From: Tubiluchus corallicola
Lineage: Eukaryota > Priapulida > Priapulimorpha > Priapulimorphida > Tubiluchidae
Length of the DNA: 64,000 bases
Assembly (NCBI GenBank): GCA_030141605.1
Contig: JAQGDQ010000151.1
Span: 248,001 to 312,000, forward strand
Direction of reading: 5' to 3'
Both the position numbers and the translations under genes were made by a program. Positions 9,976 to 23,600 of this stretch are shown in pieces (within the stretch, counting starts at the first letter, position 1; every line of letters starts with the position of its first letter). The notes under the pieces are model-generated. The model made no database searches. It was given only the letters and a program-made list of their open reading frames with translations, and was not told where the DNA came from.

Positions 9976-11547
9976 TTAACAGCTTTTTCAGGGCAGTGAA
10001 CTATTGTGCTTGTTTCCTTATTTCCTGAAAAGAGAGAGTCACATTAACCAGTTCTTAGAAACCGTTACAGGGTGCTGACTGCTGTGCTTTCTGGAAACAG
10101 CAATGACCCACTGTGCTCACTTCCTAGAAATAGCAGTGAACATCTGCATCCACTTTTTGGACACCTGAAGCCACGTCAGGGCAATGACCCACTGTGCTCA
10201 CTTCCTCACTTCTTGGAAACAGCCTAGCAGCTACATAATCCCATACAGCCTAAAAATTGAAAAAAGGTGTAAGAAACTAAAAACAGATATTGAACACTAA
10301 CCAGCAAGTCAGCAGAGGATCGTTACCAAGGTGACAGTAACTGTTTTAACTCCTAGTACTTTTTACCCTAGAAGAAATTATTAATAAAGGAATTGAAAAA
10401 TAATAGACTGACAGCTCATTCTTGGGGCAAAACTGTGGCTGCTAGATGACCTCTTGGTATTTCGCCACCCCATCTCAATGTAGTGTTTATAATCTTAAAG
10501 AAACATTGTGTACAATATGTGCAACTTTAAATAAGATGATAAAATCTAATTAAAAATCTAAATCTGAAGGTCTTTAGCCAATAACTTTTTTAATAAATCA
10601 TTGTTTTGGATTTAGAACTTTTGTAATTAAACACGCTGTAATTTAAGCAACCAGCCATTTTCTATGTAAAGAAAAACCCATTAAATATTACACGGCAAGG
10701 CTAAAATAATAAGCTGTATGTAACTGAATCAGTGCTCAACACACAGCGAAAACAATCCTCATACATTTTGTACGGGAGGAAGTTTCACAAGGGGGTGTAA
10801 GGAATTTGCCCTAGTTTGACCATTTTCGAAATAACTGCAAACAACAGGCTACGCAATTATGTATGGTGTAGACTGACAAAAGTGTCTAAAACAAAGTATT
10901 TCATACTGATAAAACAGAATTATTTGCCCTGAAACTATTCAATTTGTTTGTCCTCGGAAAGCAACTAACATCACTCCACCCCCCGTCTTGTATGCCTATT
11001 ATCTCCAACTTTTCTAACTAAGAGTTTTATAACTGCACATATCATATTATGCACAAATAATATAGCATATATAAAAATATTGTAGTCTTGCTTTTTTCTA
11101 TGTATGCATAAACAACAATAACAATTTCTACAAGATAATCTGTTTTATTTGTCAGTTTGTCTGTCTGTCACAAAATTCATTCATGGTCAGTCAGTTAGTT
11201 AGCCATTGGCTGTAGACTTCTGCTAAATGTACCAGCTGCTTGGTAGGTTAATTTCAAATGTTTAGTCTTGATATGTTTGAAGAGCTTGGCATTGTTTGCT
11301 GCTTGACATTCTTGGGACTCTTGTAAGTTTGAGCTGGGATTGATTGAAGGAAAATGCAGAATGTTGGTCCATGAGTAGGTATAGCCTAGAGTGAGAGGGT
11401 TCATTCAGAAGCATAGGACTCTTACGGAATAATTTCAAATGGCGTGAAACACCATTAGAATGTTTACAACATTTCATATGCTGTTAATAGGAACATCTAC
11501 CAAAGAGTGTTAAAGTGGTATCTCTTGTTTTCTGCAAGATTTTTTAG
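9976..11547 (+). other. Region between LINE A and the first recognised exon
   Basis: No gene recognised. At 10000-10215 there is an imperfect repeat block in which CAATGACCCACTGTGCTCAC occurs at 10101 and again at 10182 (spacing 81). The rest is AT-rich. If the polycystin-like gene begins inside the window its promoter and signal-peptide exon should lie here or further left, but I could not place them; a hydrophobic start with a strong donor at 11273-11322 has the wrong phase. Confidence 0.4.
10000..10215 (+). repeat. Imperfect tandem repeat, period about 81 bp
   Basis: The phrase CAATGACCCACTGTGCTCAC followed by TTCCT recurs 81 bp apart, and related forms (CTGTGCTTTCTGGAAACAGC, TTCTTGGAAACAGC) flank each copy. 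Two clear copies and one or two decayed ones are visible. Confidence 0.6.
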
Positions 11548-11673
11548 GGTCCAAACTGTTCCAGTGCATCATGTATGACAGTAATGCTAATTGGGCAAAG
11601 AATCGTGTCGTCTTCTCTCGAAAGGAATCCATGACTGCGAAAATGTGCATCGACTACTGTTTTCATCTCAAAG
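11548..11673 (+). CDS. Polycystin-like exon 1 seen (WSC domain, first half)
   Basis: Between TTTTTTAG and GTAAATAT the frame reads LFQCIMYDSNANWAKN, then SMTAKMCIDYCF. This matches the start of a WSC domain (GCY-x-DS, then MT-x2-x-C-x3-C). WSC domains are cysteine-rich extracellular modules, probably carbohydrate-binding. Phase 1 at both ends. An alternative acceptor (CTGCAAG, 11538) would add three codons in the same frame. The upstream exon that must supply one base is not found. Confidence 0.75.
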
Positions 11674-14600
11674 GTAAATATTATAATGACTAGCCATACC
11701 ACGAATAAAATTTTGCGCACTATGTTAAATCATACAACATCCACCACATCACGCCACCCACATTTCACCACCTATACCACACCACAGTAACCACACCCAC
11801 CGTGTACATATATATATATATACCATATATATATATATATATATTTGCCATGACTGATATGGCAAACTTAAAATATTAACTGTTTTTACATTGCTTCACA
11901 CAAAGATATTGAATTTCAAGAATTTATGAACAATATTGTACTGCCATATTCCTACCACATGATATGCACATATTCCCACAAAATACAGTACATAGTATAA
12001 TTATTGCATAAATGTGGGGATACAATATTAGTGACACTATTGTCAGAATATTGGAAAAATGTTGTTAATCAATACTGGTACAATGTTGTGGCAAGTCTAC
12101 ATTTTCATGTAATATCCACACCAGCTGACAATATTGTCCTACTATTTTCAGAAATATTGTGTCAATATTGGTAAAGTATTGTCGTGTTACCTAGAATGTG
12201 TACAGCAATGTATAGTAAAGGCTATGTACTCGCATAGAGAGATGTACTGGCACAATGTGCCCTATCCCATAATGCCAGTAATAGTTTTTTTCGTTTATTT
12301 GATAAAAATTTAACTTTTTGATTGCTCAATAATTTCAGATTATCCATTTGCTCTGACCTTTACCACTGAATGTAGTTGCCTATTACCGCATGATACTCTG
12401 TGGTCGATGTGGTACAAACAACAAAACCAGGTTTATCCATCGTTCACTTGCAATTCCACTTGTGAAGGTGATAACACAGCACCAAAGCCAGCTCACAAGG
12501 ACAATAAGGTACCATTTCACATTTTGTGTTTCTGTTGTCATGAGTTATCTTTTAAGTTTTTAGTTTTACCTATAGACCAAACTATTCATTTTCTTCAAAA
12601 GTTAACCCATGCTCTGGGCCACATTATAATTTTTTGGGCCTAATCAAGTTGTACGTCCCCTCAGATAGAGCCACCGTGTAACTCGCCTATAAGGTAATCT
12701 GTGGCCTAATTGGTTGCAGTGCATCCAGTAATAATTGTGACAGGATGTAGATCTAGAGGGCGTCGCTCACAATAATTCGTGTATAAGAAAATACCTTATA
12801 TCGAAAGCATTTACAAAATTTATAACTTTATTTTTGTTTTGCACATTCATAATGTATTTGTGTTTTTGTATATATGAATAAGATAACATTGTGCAGTTGA
12901 TGGTGTATTGTTGTTAATGTGCTTTCTCTGTATAAGTGTGTGTATGTGCACTTAAACTTCATAACCAAAAGCATGCTTATTTACCCTTTTTGGCAATTGA
13001 TACATTTAAAATTACAAAATTAATTAATGCATACCAAAATGAATGACATTCTTTTGGAGATGGAGCCTGTTATCATTTTTACGAATAAAGTGGTTAGCAA
13101 ATGTTGGAATACTGTCATTTAGTAACATTCATAAAACTTATGACAGGCTTATAAACTTATTGTCCTTATCTAATAACGTTTGACGATTTTACAAACAATT
13201 ATTATGTACAAATCAATGTCTTTTGTAAAATTTATAAAAATATCAAAGTAGTGTTCAATAAAGTCTTCATGATCAACTTAAAAGAAATTTATATAATTTT
13301 TTGAGCTAAGTTAATAAAGGTATTTTTATTTTTTTAAAAATTACAGTTACCTTTGTGTTTTACAACATGGGTTTGATTGATTTAACAGAAAATCAAATGT
13401 AAAAGTATTTTAATGTAAAGTATTTGAGCAAGTGGGCTGATATACCCCTTGTCATCACATACATAAAAGCATCACTCATTTTTGAATGTAGGTGTAATTA
13501 TTGTTGTGTTGAACGAGTTTTCTTGACACACTTTTAGGCTTAGTTGCTACGTGATAAAAAGTACATCTTACCAATCTGCAGTGACTGTGAAATGAATGAG
13601 GTAGACCTAGCCTGGACCATGTGACTCGAAAAGTTTACACGTTTATAGCATTTTAGATTTGCAAAAAGAGACCTATGTAGATATTATCAATGTCTCTTAC
13701 AGAAGAAAGCAATCAGATGTAAATAAAACAAAAAAGTTGTTTGAAGGCCCAAAGAGCCTTATTTCCTATAGTTTATAGAATCAAGAATCGAGTAGTTTTT
13801 ATGAGTCCATTACTAGTTCAGCTAGAGCTAGTATAGAAAAGTATAGTCTGTTATTATATTTATCATACTTTAAAACAGTTTGTAATTGAACAACAAAAAA
13901 TAAATCAAAAAGCGAATGTGACAAATTTTTCTTTCGTCTTGATGAAGTACAGTATGTAAGCTCTTCATGCAGGTGTATAACACCAAATTTTTATTCTAAT
14001 TCAGTCACCTGCAAGTGTTGATAAGCGTTTTGCAGTGTTTGCAATATCTAAAATATTGTTTTGCTGTGAGTGGTTGTTTTAAATACGCCCAAGTGCAGGA
14101 TGAAAGGTTATTTCACAAAGTTCCACATTTTCAAACCTAGTCTTATATTTTTACAACGAAAGCCTTAAAGTGCACTCTGTGGTGTTTTCTGTTGGATGCA
14201 AAGTCCTCTTTGCTAATTAATTACTCATTAATTGGAGTTGTCTAATTACTCATTAATTAAACAATGCACTGTTAAAAAAACTTTGCCAGTTTGTTCGTAG
14301 GTGAGCCAACTGTAGAATAAGTTAAACTTGATTTTCGTGATATTGCTCATTAAGTTTTTAAAAGCCTCCTGCATGTACATGGGCTGGTTTTGGTTTATTC
14401 ACATATCTATGAATGTGCTTACGTTTTTCTTCATTGCTAAATGTTGTTTTCTTTTCATGCATGCTGCTGGATGTTCAAAAAATTGTCCAAATATGATGAA
14501 TTGCAAAATGCGATACCATGTTCCACTTCTGGACATCTACACAGAAACTTCTCGAATGCTATTCAACCAAAAACTGTGGTACTTGTGGTGGATTTCAAAC

Positions 14601-17600
14601 CGTTGGTGGAATCCGAAGCCAATTTGCAAGCCTATATCTAACTTGTGCCAGTGAACCATATTTTCTAAAAGGTAACAAATGGGTAAAAAACTGTTAAAAA
14701 AGTACAAGCACTTGAGTTAATAACTTATAGTAAGTCCTTGCTTAACAACGCTAATGCATTCCAGCATAGCATTTAAGCAAAACATCGTTAAACGAAACCA
14801 AGATTCCATAGAAAATTGTAAAAGAATTGAGATACGTACCAGAGGCAAAAATCAATGCTGCTTTAAACATTTCTTTTAATTTAACGATTAATTTCTTTCT
14901 GCTTGCTTGAAATCAGCGATCTTTCTTACCAATATTTAGCAGTTCAATTCAGTGGTTAAACACTGTATAGTGAAAGCCAAGCCCTGGGCAACCTTGAGAC
15001 ATTTTCTTCTAGATACTCAATCTGGTTTTTATAGGTTGTGGGCAAAATTCCTTCTCCTAAAGTTTGCCCTCAGGTGCCTGGAGGCGTATAATCGTATTAT
15101 GCTCGATACAAACAGCTAGCATTTAGTAGTCAGTCATGGAAAAATGCATAATAATTTAGCTGTTTTACATTACTAGAGCATTTTTGAAATATAATAATGC
15201 AGTATGCGCTGTTTTAATGCTTCAAATATGGTAAATAAAAATGACTTTGTGCAAAATAAAAAGAACATCGTTCAAATAAAACAAAATGTCGCTAAGTGGG
15301 GAGCTGTTAAGCGAGTACATACTGCACTAAACTCCAGTGGCAATCGTGCACAATATCTAAGAATTCGGTATCTCATGTTACTTTCTTCAATTTTTTTAAT
15401 AATACAACCAACTATTTGTGTTAATGTCAAGTCGCAGTCATTTTTTTAATATAACTATCAGTATAGCAGAGGCCTCATTTTGCTTACAGGTGTCAATAGT
15501 AGGGTTGGGGTTATTTTCGTCCATGTGTGTTTTAGGGTTAGGTTATTTCCATCTAGGGTTTGGGTTATTTTCATCTCTGTGTAGTTTTAGTTCATTAAAT
15601 AATTTTTTATTGCTTAAGTTCTTTTTCACTCCTTCGCATAGAGTAAGAATAGTCCTAACTCTAGTTTGTTGAGATCAATTTAGGGTTGAAAATTTTTTCT
15701 CAAGTCGAATTCGAACCTGCAACCTGTTGTGCACAAGTCCTCCACTTACCCACTCGTTCATGGAGACAACACTGGGTGTGCAGGTGTTAAATGTGGTATT
15801 ATACTTTTCCAGACACATTTAAGATGACTTGAATGATCTTACTATTAACAAAGTAATCGAAAATATAGTGCAAGTGCAGTGCTAGATGTTGTTACACGCT
15901 ACAATTATATCAGTAACCAGACAAATGCCAGACAAATGCGTGCATAATAAAGTAGTATTTATTAAACTAATTAGGAACTTAAACAAAGAAGATCAGAGCA
16001 GCATGACAGTCTAGAATGCAGAACACTGCTAAGCAATCACCAAGATCTTTGATCTACATAAACCATATCTATGGTATTGTTACAGGTGTCTCATACCACA
16101 ATGCTGCTTTTAAATAAGCCTAGAATTACACGACTTGTTATTTTCGGACTGTTCACTAATTCCACACACAGTATTAAATTTTTCTTCATTTATGAAAGCC
16201 ACTATGATAATAATTATATTTTGATGCTGAAATCAAAGGATGGCTCGCTCCGTCGGCAGTTAAGTACCTGCAATATATGTCATCTTCTGTAAGCTGCAGC
16301 TTACATCATGATCAGTCGATTTACACTTGTTTTATTATACCGCCGAACCAATTGCAGAGCAACTTACATCTATATTGTGCACAGTGCACAACGTTTTTAC
16401 ACTAAAATCGTTAATGCAGAATTTTCTACTCAATATAATTCATTAAAAGCTGCCACTAAACATTCTAAAGTTTATAACCCAGAGAAAATATTTACCTGTG
16501 TGCTGTAACTGCTACTATGAAAGCGGGTGCAGGCTCTTGGGCCAACCCACTAAATCCATGCATGCATGCTTTGGAAAAGCAAGCACAGTTCTTGAAAGAA
16601 GAAAAATGTTGAGGAAGTTTTGTGGGAAAGAGACGTTCACTAGATAAAACAGGCTGAGTGCATATTGAAGTTTTCTTAACCCCCTCGTTTTGCAAGAACA
16701 ACCCATTGTTTTTTTTAGTTTGAAATTATGCGACTCTTCCACGCATTGTCATCACCCGCAATTCTTCCGTGTTGTAGACTGTAGATGCAAGTTATATCTC
16801 TTAGTCTATTACCACCCAAACTATTGCATTATTGAACATTAGCCGATGGATCTAATAGCTTTGTCATAGCGCACGGTTTAAACTTTGTGCAAATTGTTTT
16901 GCGTGGTTTCGCTATGTTGCTGTGCTGTTGATGTTGCAGGTGTCGTTGCCATTATCATCATGATCCCCATGTGATGCGGCCGGTTTGATGTGAAGTGGTA
17001 TGGTAGGTGTGTTGGGTGTGATATGTATTATGGTGTAGTATTGTGTGATTGGTTTTGTGTATATGGGTGGTGTGGTGTGGTGTGGTGTGGGTGATGCGGT
17101 GTGAGTAAAGCGGCAGGGTGACAGGATGTGAGTGGTGTGGTGTAGAGTAGTGGGGTGTGGGTAGTGTTATGTGTGGTGTGTTACGGGTACTGTGTGTGCG
17201 TGGCGTTGGTGAAGATGTGAGGGTAGTATGCTGGGTGTGGTATGGTAAGACATGGGCTTATGTGCAAATTTTTTGGCTGGATTGGCTAGTTACAATAATT
17301 ACAGATGGTTTGTAATGAGTGCCATCTACAAACCAAAAAATGCACAAAAAAGTAATAGTAATTTGGCTGACTGCTTGCACTTGTAACTATTTTTCCTTTT
17401 TTGGTTGTAGTTGATGATATAGCTTGTATCGAGTGATAAATACTAGCCAACAAGCATCAATTTGACATGTACTAATCGAGGAATGATCTTTCTTCTCAAT
17501 ATGTCAAATGTCAAAATTAAGATCTGTTTCTCACTAAGGCCTAGAGCAGATCAGCACAATTACGCGATTTCTCGTTTGCTCTAGGTTTAAAAAAAGGTTG

Positions 17601-20600
17601 CGAAAAATGCAATTTGACTGACCGTAGAAACTGTATTATTTAGGATTTTTGTTGTTTGTTTTAGTTCTAGCAAGGAATTCCTCTTGGACTTTTCACTATC
17701 GCCAAGAAGTACATTTTCTGGTCTATAGTTTGGAACTTTGTGTTATTGACCGTTACTATGACATTGAGAAAGGTTTCAATTTGACATTTGAAGTTAGTTT
17801 TGGCGACGGAAAAAGTTTTTTTCATTCTCAAGCTGAGCTACAACACATCAATGGAACTGAATACTATGGACAAAAAATTTCAAATTTTCCAAAAGACTAT
17901 TTTAATCATTACATGGGAAAGGAGTTCACTCACATCTACAAGAAGCATGGTATTTTTGCACTAACCCTGACACAAAAGTTATATACTTTTGAATACTGGA
18001 AAACTTCTGTAAGCATAACAGTTAACTGCATAGGAGAAACACATATTGTTGATGCTGGTGGTATCACTAAAGAACAGGCCAAACAACACCCTTACATTGT
18101 TTCCGACGCATTTACGATGAAGTCGAATCTGTATGTTTGTCCTAGTGAGATATCACGATATTACACATGGAAATTGTATAATATACCTGAAGCTGGACAG
18201 AAGCGAATTCCTGTGGTATTGCAAGACTTTAATATTACCACGAATAACTCTTATATCACAATACCGGAATATACTTTACTACCTGGATTTTACATTGCCA
18301 ATGTTACTATAACAGTGGAGACGGACATGCTACAGAGTTCAAACGGAGACGAGGTAATATTATTTTCAAACGTCTTATTCATTACTAACAATATCTTATT
18401 CTGTTTATATGATGTTCATTCATGCCTCTCCCTCTCCAAGCCTTGATTAGTGCTCATTTGGCAACCCCCAGTCCAGTGGCATTTAAACCTCGCCTTTTGA
18501 GCAGATAAAATTCTTGATCCTTAGCTACTCACTCAAGGGTCACATGAGCATGACTCCTACGTTTGTGTGGTGTGTGCGACACTTTGAATGTTTACAGTTC
18601 GAATGAGCTACACACTAGGAGTCTAAAGGTTTCACCATTTCCGCGATTCGCGGCAAGTAATTGCATGAAGTACGCAGCTCATTGATGAGTGTAACGTGGC
18701 TAGTGGTACGCCTAACAGAAAGATATGCAGATGATTGTATTTTGCAGTGATTGCTTGGTGTTACACAATGGTAGTACTAGTAATAATTAATCCCCGCCTA
18801 TGAGACCGTAGGCTGCGTCGAATTGGTAACGATGAAAACCTTGATCGACCTTGACCCTTAGCCAAAGTGAGGTAAAAAATTTCTCCAGGAGTGTTTGCTC
18901 ACATTTTTTATGGTGATGCGCACAAGGAAAAATTTTCAAACAAGTAGCAATTAAATATTTTTGGATTTGCTATTCAACCATGTCTTTGTTTTGTTGAAAA
19001 GAATTATTCATGCTTTTACAAAACACGGGTGCCAGATGTGGGGTAACTTCAGTTTTTTATATAGGCAGAATTTTGCAATTTACTTTGCAGTATTTTTCTT
19101 TCTGGTAGCACCATGTGTTTACTTTCAAAACTCGTAAGTGCTGCAAACCTCCAATTTGGCCTACAGTTCTACAAAGAGACTTTTTTATCGATCTGGTGAG
19201 GAAATTTCATATTAAAGTTTTTGGACATTCTTCACTTACTAATATGGCGGGAAATTAGCTATACAGGTGACTAAGCTTGAAGATGATGAGGATGAAATTT
19301 TAGAAGAGTCAGCAAGTGAAGACGCAGTGAATGTCTTAGAATTACACCGTGAACATTACTAGGCTAGTATAAAAATTTTCTCAAGACATCGAAAACCAAG
19401 TATAAATTAGTTATCAATGTTTCTGACGTCGTCAGAAGCTCAAGATATTGTGGACAATAGTTATAAAATTGGGCCGTAAAAATAAAGAGGCGACAGCCTT
19501 TTTTTGGAAGTTTTTTTACAATGAAACCTTGGCATTTAACTGTTCAGCCCATCACCCACTGATCAAAGGTCAACCAATCTTGCCATAACTTATATCATTT
19601 AGTTTGTTTCATTGAAATTTTTTATTTAATATACTGTAAGCCAGCTTTGCTTAACACTGGAAGGCACTTGTCACTTCAACTCTTATTTTGTCCCCTAGTG
19701 GTGTCGCAGGTTAGCCATTCTCGTTGTAATTTATGGCATTCGATTCGCCCCATCGAGACCTTTTATTTGATGTGCTACATAGTACTGTTCGCATACACTC
19801 GATGCATTTCTGTTCCCGACTGGCAAAAAAGTTGGAAAGTCTAGAATATATTACATATTCAAAAATTTTGCAATGGGGGACAGTTATGAAATAGGACTAT
19901 AGTTTGTAATATGGAAGAATTTTCGAACAGTTTATTTTAAATTCATAGAATAGATTGAAGGAAAAGTTTTCATGGATATACAAGCCTACTCCCCTAGCAG
20001 CAGTTTTAGAATTTATATTTATAAATGAATAATTAGGCAAATTACAGATAAAATAGGCATTATCTTTGTGGCGTGTCTCTGTTACAGCTGGTTTTTGTGG
20101 AAAGTGAGCTATATGGTCAAGCATGTCGGAGAAATACTTATGTAAACTGTTGCTGTTAAAATGGACGAAAGTTATGTCTCTCGATTCTGTGTTAAATTTC
20201 TGATCTTCTAATAAAGTTTGAATCTTGTGATATTTACTATCATAATGAGGCATAAAATTATCTATGTCATACTGATCAGAACTTACATGATTTAAAGCAG
20301 AAAACTGTAGAAGAGAGTTAAAAGTTTCACAGCACACATAGCAGAAGAAGAAAGCAGTTCGGGTAAATCCTCAGTGTCCACACTTTGAAAAGGAAAAAGA
20401 TCGTTAAAACAAGCTAGACAGTAATATGGATCAGTAGATAATCCTAACTGTTGATTTGTGAGTAAAGTAAAACGAAGGTGGATCCAACGTTCACACAGAT
20501 CACGCCAAATACAATTGTATTTTTTCGTACAATTTTTGAAATAAATATTGCATAAAGTTTCCAGATTTGTAGTGATGACTAGACTTTGGTCGGGTAACAA

Positions 20601-23600
20601 TTATTACTCTCTAATGGTTACCAGCAAGATTAATAAGTGGGTCTAGTTAGTTCAAGCACTACATGTAGGCATATTGACAGCAGCCAAATTGTTCAAATCC
20701 GTTTGATTTTTGATTTTTATTACTTCAGTGTTTTCTGTTTTTCTTAGTAGGATTTCTCCTGATCTTGTCCTGAGGTATTTGTAGTTTTGCTGCTTTTTGA
20801 AGTCCATACAGTTTTTGTATAGTCTTCTCCTCCTTTCGGTTAGCCATTCGTTGACAAGAATTTTGTTTTTGCTGGTAAAACCAAGAGCATCTGTAGAGGG
20901 TACACTTTTGCGATGGTTGTACAATTGATCACGTACATTTCTTCGTGTAAATTTCACGATAATTGGCACAGATCCTTGAACGAGTCTATGTGAGATGCTG
21001 ATGTCAGCAGGTTGAATTCTGACTCGTACACAATCACCTAGGGCCATAACCAGGTCATCAGTATTTGCTTCTTCCCTATGTAAGTGACATACATAAATAT
21101 AACTTCACTGTAGAAATTAGCTTACTACTCGGGATTGCTCAAACAAACAAGGGATTGATGTGCGTCTTGGTTTACTGCTAAAAATGTCACCATTGAACAT
21201 TTTTTCTGAAGAAATTCTGTGGTGGACGCCCGTGCGTCTGAGCCACTCACTCACACATCACAACTTTCATTTAAGGATATATGTAGTGCCCACAAAAAAT
21301 GATTTACATCATCTCCCCAAGTTTCATCATCATGTAATGCCAATCTTGGTTAACAAAGTAAATGATCAATGAAATGAACAGGATTTTTTTAAGGATATAT
21401 AGTGACATTGGGTAATGTAGCAAATATCACAAATGCTCTTTAATACCTGTATAAATCTCTGTATAAGGTTATTGAATGATAACAGCTGATATAAATCTTT
21501 GTTATGTTAGATTGTGTTCCATAGAAGTCATTGATTTCTGTGATTTAGAAATGGATACTAGTTGATAGGAATCCTATAGTGGCTGCAATACTCAGAGGTC
21601 ATTACAGGATAGCAGCATGGGAGAAAGCATTCACCATGGATGCCTCACCTTCTTATGATCCTGATGTTAAATTTTCTGCTGGAGAAACAAACCAAAGTCT
21701 TCTGTAAGTGACAGTAAGTGACAAAAAACAGGCCGAAATTTGAGCACTGCTAACTGCCTAATTATGACTTCAAAAAAATGACCAGAGTTTCAGCAAAATG
21801 AATGGGTGTCTGTAGTCTAAACTATACGAAAAGGCTATGAAAGAATCATTGCAGTTGAACAGGCACTAAGAAATGCCAGGGAATACACTGGCAGAAACTC
21901 TCAGCATAGAAGAAAATATACTTACTTTTTTAACTTGAACATTGTTTGAGGCATTACTACTTAAACATTAAATTAATTACGCTTCTGATACTTGTAAGTA
22001 ATGTATTAATTTCTAAAATTATTCAGCCTTCTTAAATATCCCATTATTTTTGTTTGGTGAATTTAAACCCCTTCCTTGATGTTCAGACAAATCATTCCCT
22101 GTCTCATTCGCATGTTTATTGAGGATCTCATAGTAGGAGTTTCTTAAAAAAATTTGTGTCTGGTTGTTCAAACGTGATAATTTGGGTGCGTGGCTTGACA
22201 ATTTAGCCGTATAACAATTTGAGCTTAGCTGTTCTATCTTTGACTTATTGTATTTTATTTAATTTTTTTAAAATACAGAAAATATCATCAGCAAATTGCT
22301 TCGCAATTATAAATGAAGGTTTCCAAAATTTGGATATGTAATATTGCATAGGTGTATTATGTTCAGATAGTTATATGGCTATCTTGATTAAGTTTATATG
22401 TTGTAGGCGTAATCATTCACTTGTAACAGAATCAACTTTTCTGCTAATAATTTAGTTGCATAAACCAGTTTTGCAGTTTTTCTTCTGCGTTAGTTAAACT
22501 TGAACTTTAGTTATGCAAGTCTGTTTAAAACGTTGATAATCAATAGCATTCCACCCATCGCAAAGGAAGTTTGTACTACATTTTCCGATTTACATTCTGG
22601 TTTTGATCTATTCTCAAAACATGATGTCAATCCATCTACAAATTATCACAGTTTTATAGCGTGTTATCACAGTATGCATGAGTATGTGGTTATGTTATGC
22701 CATTCTTGTTTGTTATATTTTCGTAATTTTGGTTTTTTAGTTACACGTGGTATTGCTATCGTGGCACTGACGAACGCATGCCTAAACCAACTGACCCAGG
22801 CTGCTACGCCAATCATACTGTTCAGCTTCCTTATCACAGTAAGTGAATAAAGCAATAAATTTCTTTGCTGATTTGAAATTCAACTGCACCATTTCAAGCT
22901 CAAAATTGCACAGCAAACATTCATTCATTCTCAGCAAAAATCAAAAATCAAAACAGCACATTAAAAAATCAAAAATGCAAGTAGAATACTGCTTGCGTAG
23001 TAGGTCTTCGAAATAAAAGAGTTCTTTTTATTTTGTTATCTGTAAGCCACTCATTTTTCCTTATTTATCAAGTTTTGTTTATCAAATTTCTGCAATACTT
23101 ACAGAACATTGTTGGAAATCAACCGTTTATTTTTTGTTACTCCAATTTTGAAGACTTATTGACTCCAAAACTAAAAGAGCTAGAATCACAAAACTTTCCG
23201 GTTAGACACTATATATAAGACGCTTGGGGCAGGTGAGAAGACTGTGGTCTGATGAATGGTGACCTGATGTCAAAGGGTCAAAGATACTGGACATTGGTCC
23301 GTTTTTGGATTAGTACTCTATTCCTCGTAGAGCTTTAAGTTGAATTCAATTTTTTCACAGTTATTTAGGTCTTGCACAGTAGATGTGCATTAGGTATTTT
23401 TTATAAATTCTTGTAGGAAAGTTCGAAGACAGGCGCCAAAACGTGAAAGGTAGGGCAAATAGCCTTATCATGCAAATTACAGTATTCGACTAGAAGACAA
23501 CAAATTGCACAAAGTGTGTAGAATTGGAGAGGCGAGAGACTAGAAAATTAGCAAGTCAACCACCCCTATGTAACTTGTATTTTAAAGGACTGCAGAATGC

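Larger units (their letters stand above)
14672..17664 (+). other. Intron 3
   Basis: Holds a pogo-like MITE (14727-15325), a minus-strand tRNA-like SINE piece (15700-15770), an 18-bp perfect palindrome (16288-16305) and a Helitron (16797-17289). Several short open frames (for example near 16071-16508) have no family features and are not called. Confidence 0.7.
19897..21060 (-). mobile_element. LINE C, 3'-truncated CR1-like element
   Basis: Minus strand. It has ORF1 (21047-20652), a PHD-like finger (20600-20292) and the start of the endonuclease (20337-19897), in the same order as LINE B but with only a short gap between ORF1 and the finger. The reverse transcriptase is absent. LINEs usually lose their 5' end, so loss of the 3' end implies a later deletion. 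Confidence 0.75.
18354..21548 (+). other. Intron 4
   Basis: Contains a hairpin at 18552-18623 (GACTCCTA...TAGGAGTC, with further pairing inside) and the minus-strand LINE C (19897-21060). The remainder, 18624-19896 and 21061-21548, shows nothing recognisable. Confidence 0.7.

Noticed and set aside
11273-11322. MFEELGIVCCLTFLGL, a signal-peptide-like start followed by the strong donor GTAAGTTTG
   Set aside because: It ends in phase 2 while the first WSC exon needs phase 1; joining them gives a stop. It would need an unseen exon in between.
14328-14654. Open frame of 108 codons and another of 66 codons overlapping exon 3
   Set aside because: Only the third frame, bounded by acceptor 14544 and donor 14671, fits the neighbouring phases and the WSC pattern.
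15500-15560. GGGTTAGG-like phrases resembling telomeric repeats
   Set aside because: Only a few irregular copies mixed with ATTTTCATCT; not a TTAGGG array.
20292-21047. Minus-strand frames as a host zinc-finger gene
   Set aside because: Order ORF1, PHD-like finger, endonuclease start is that of a CR1-like LINE, and frames are broken.
23033-23218. 61-codon frame with a possible acceptor at 23105
   Set aside because: In the phase required by exon 6 the sequence has a stop, and the REJ sequence is continuous from exon 6 to exon 7 without it.
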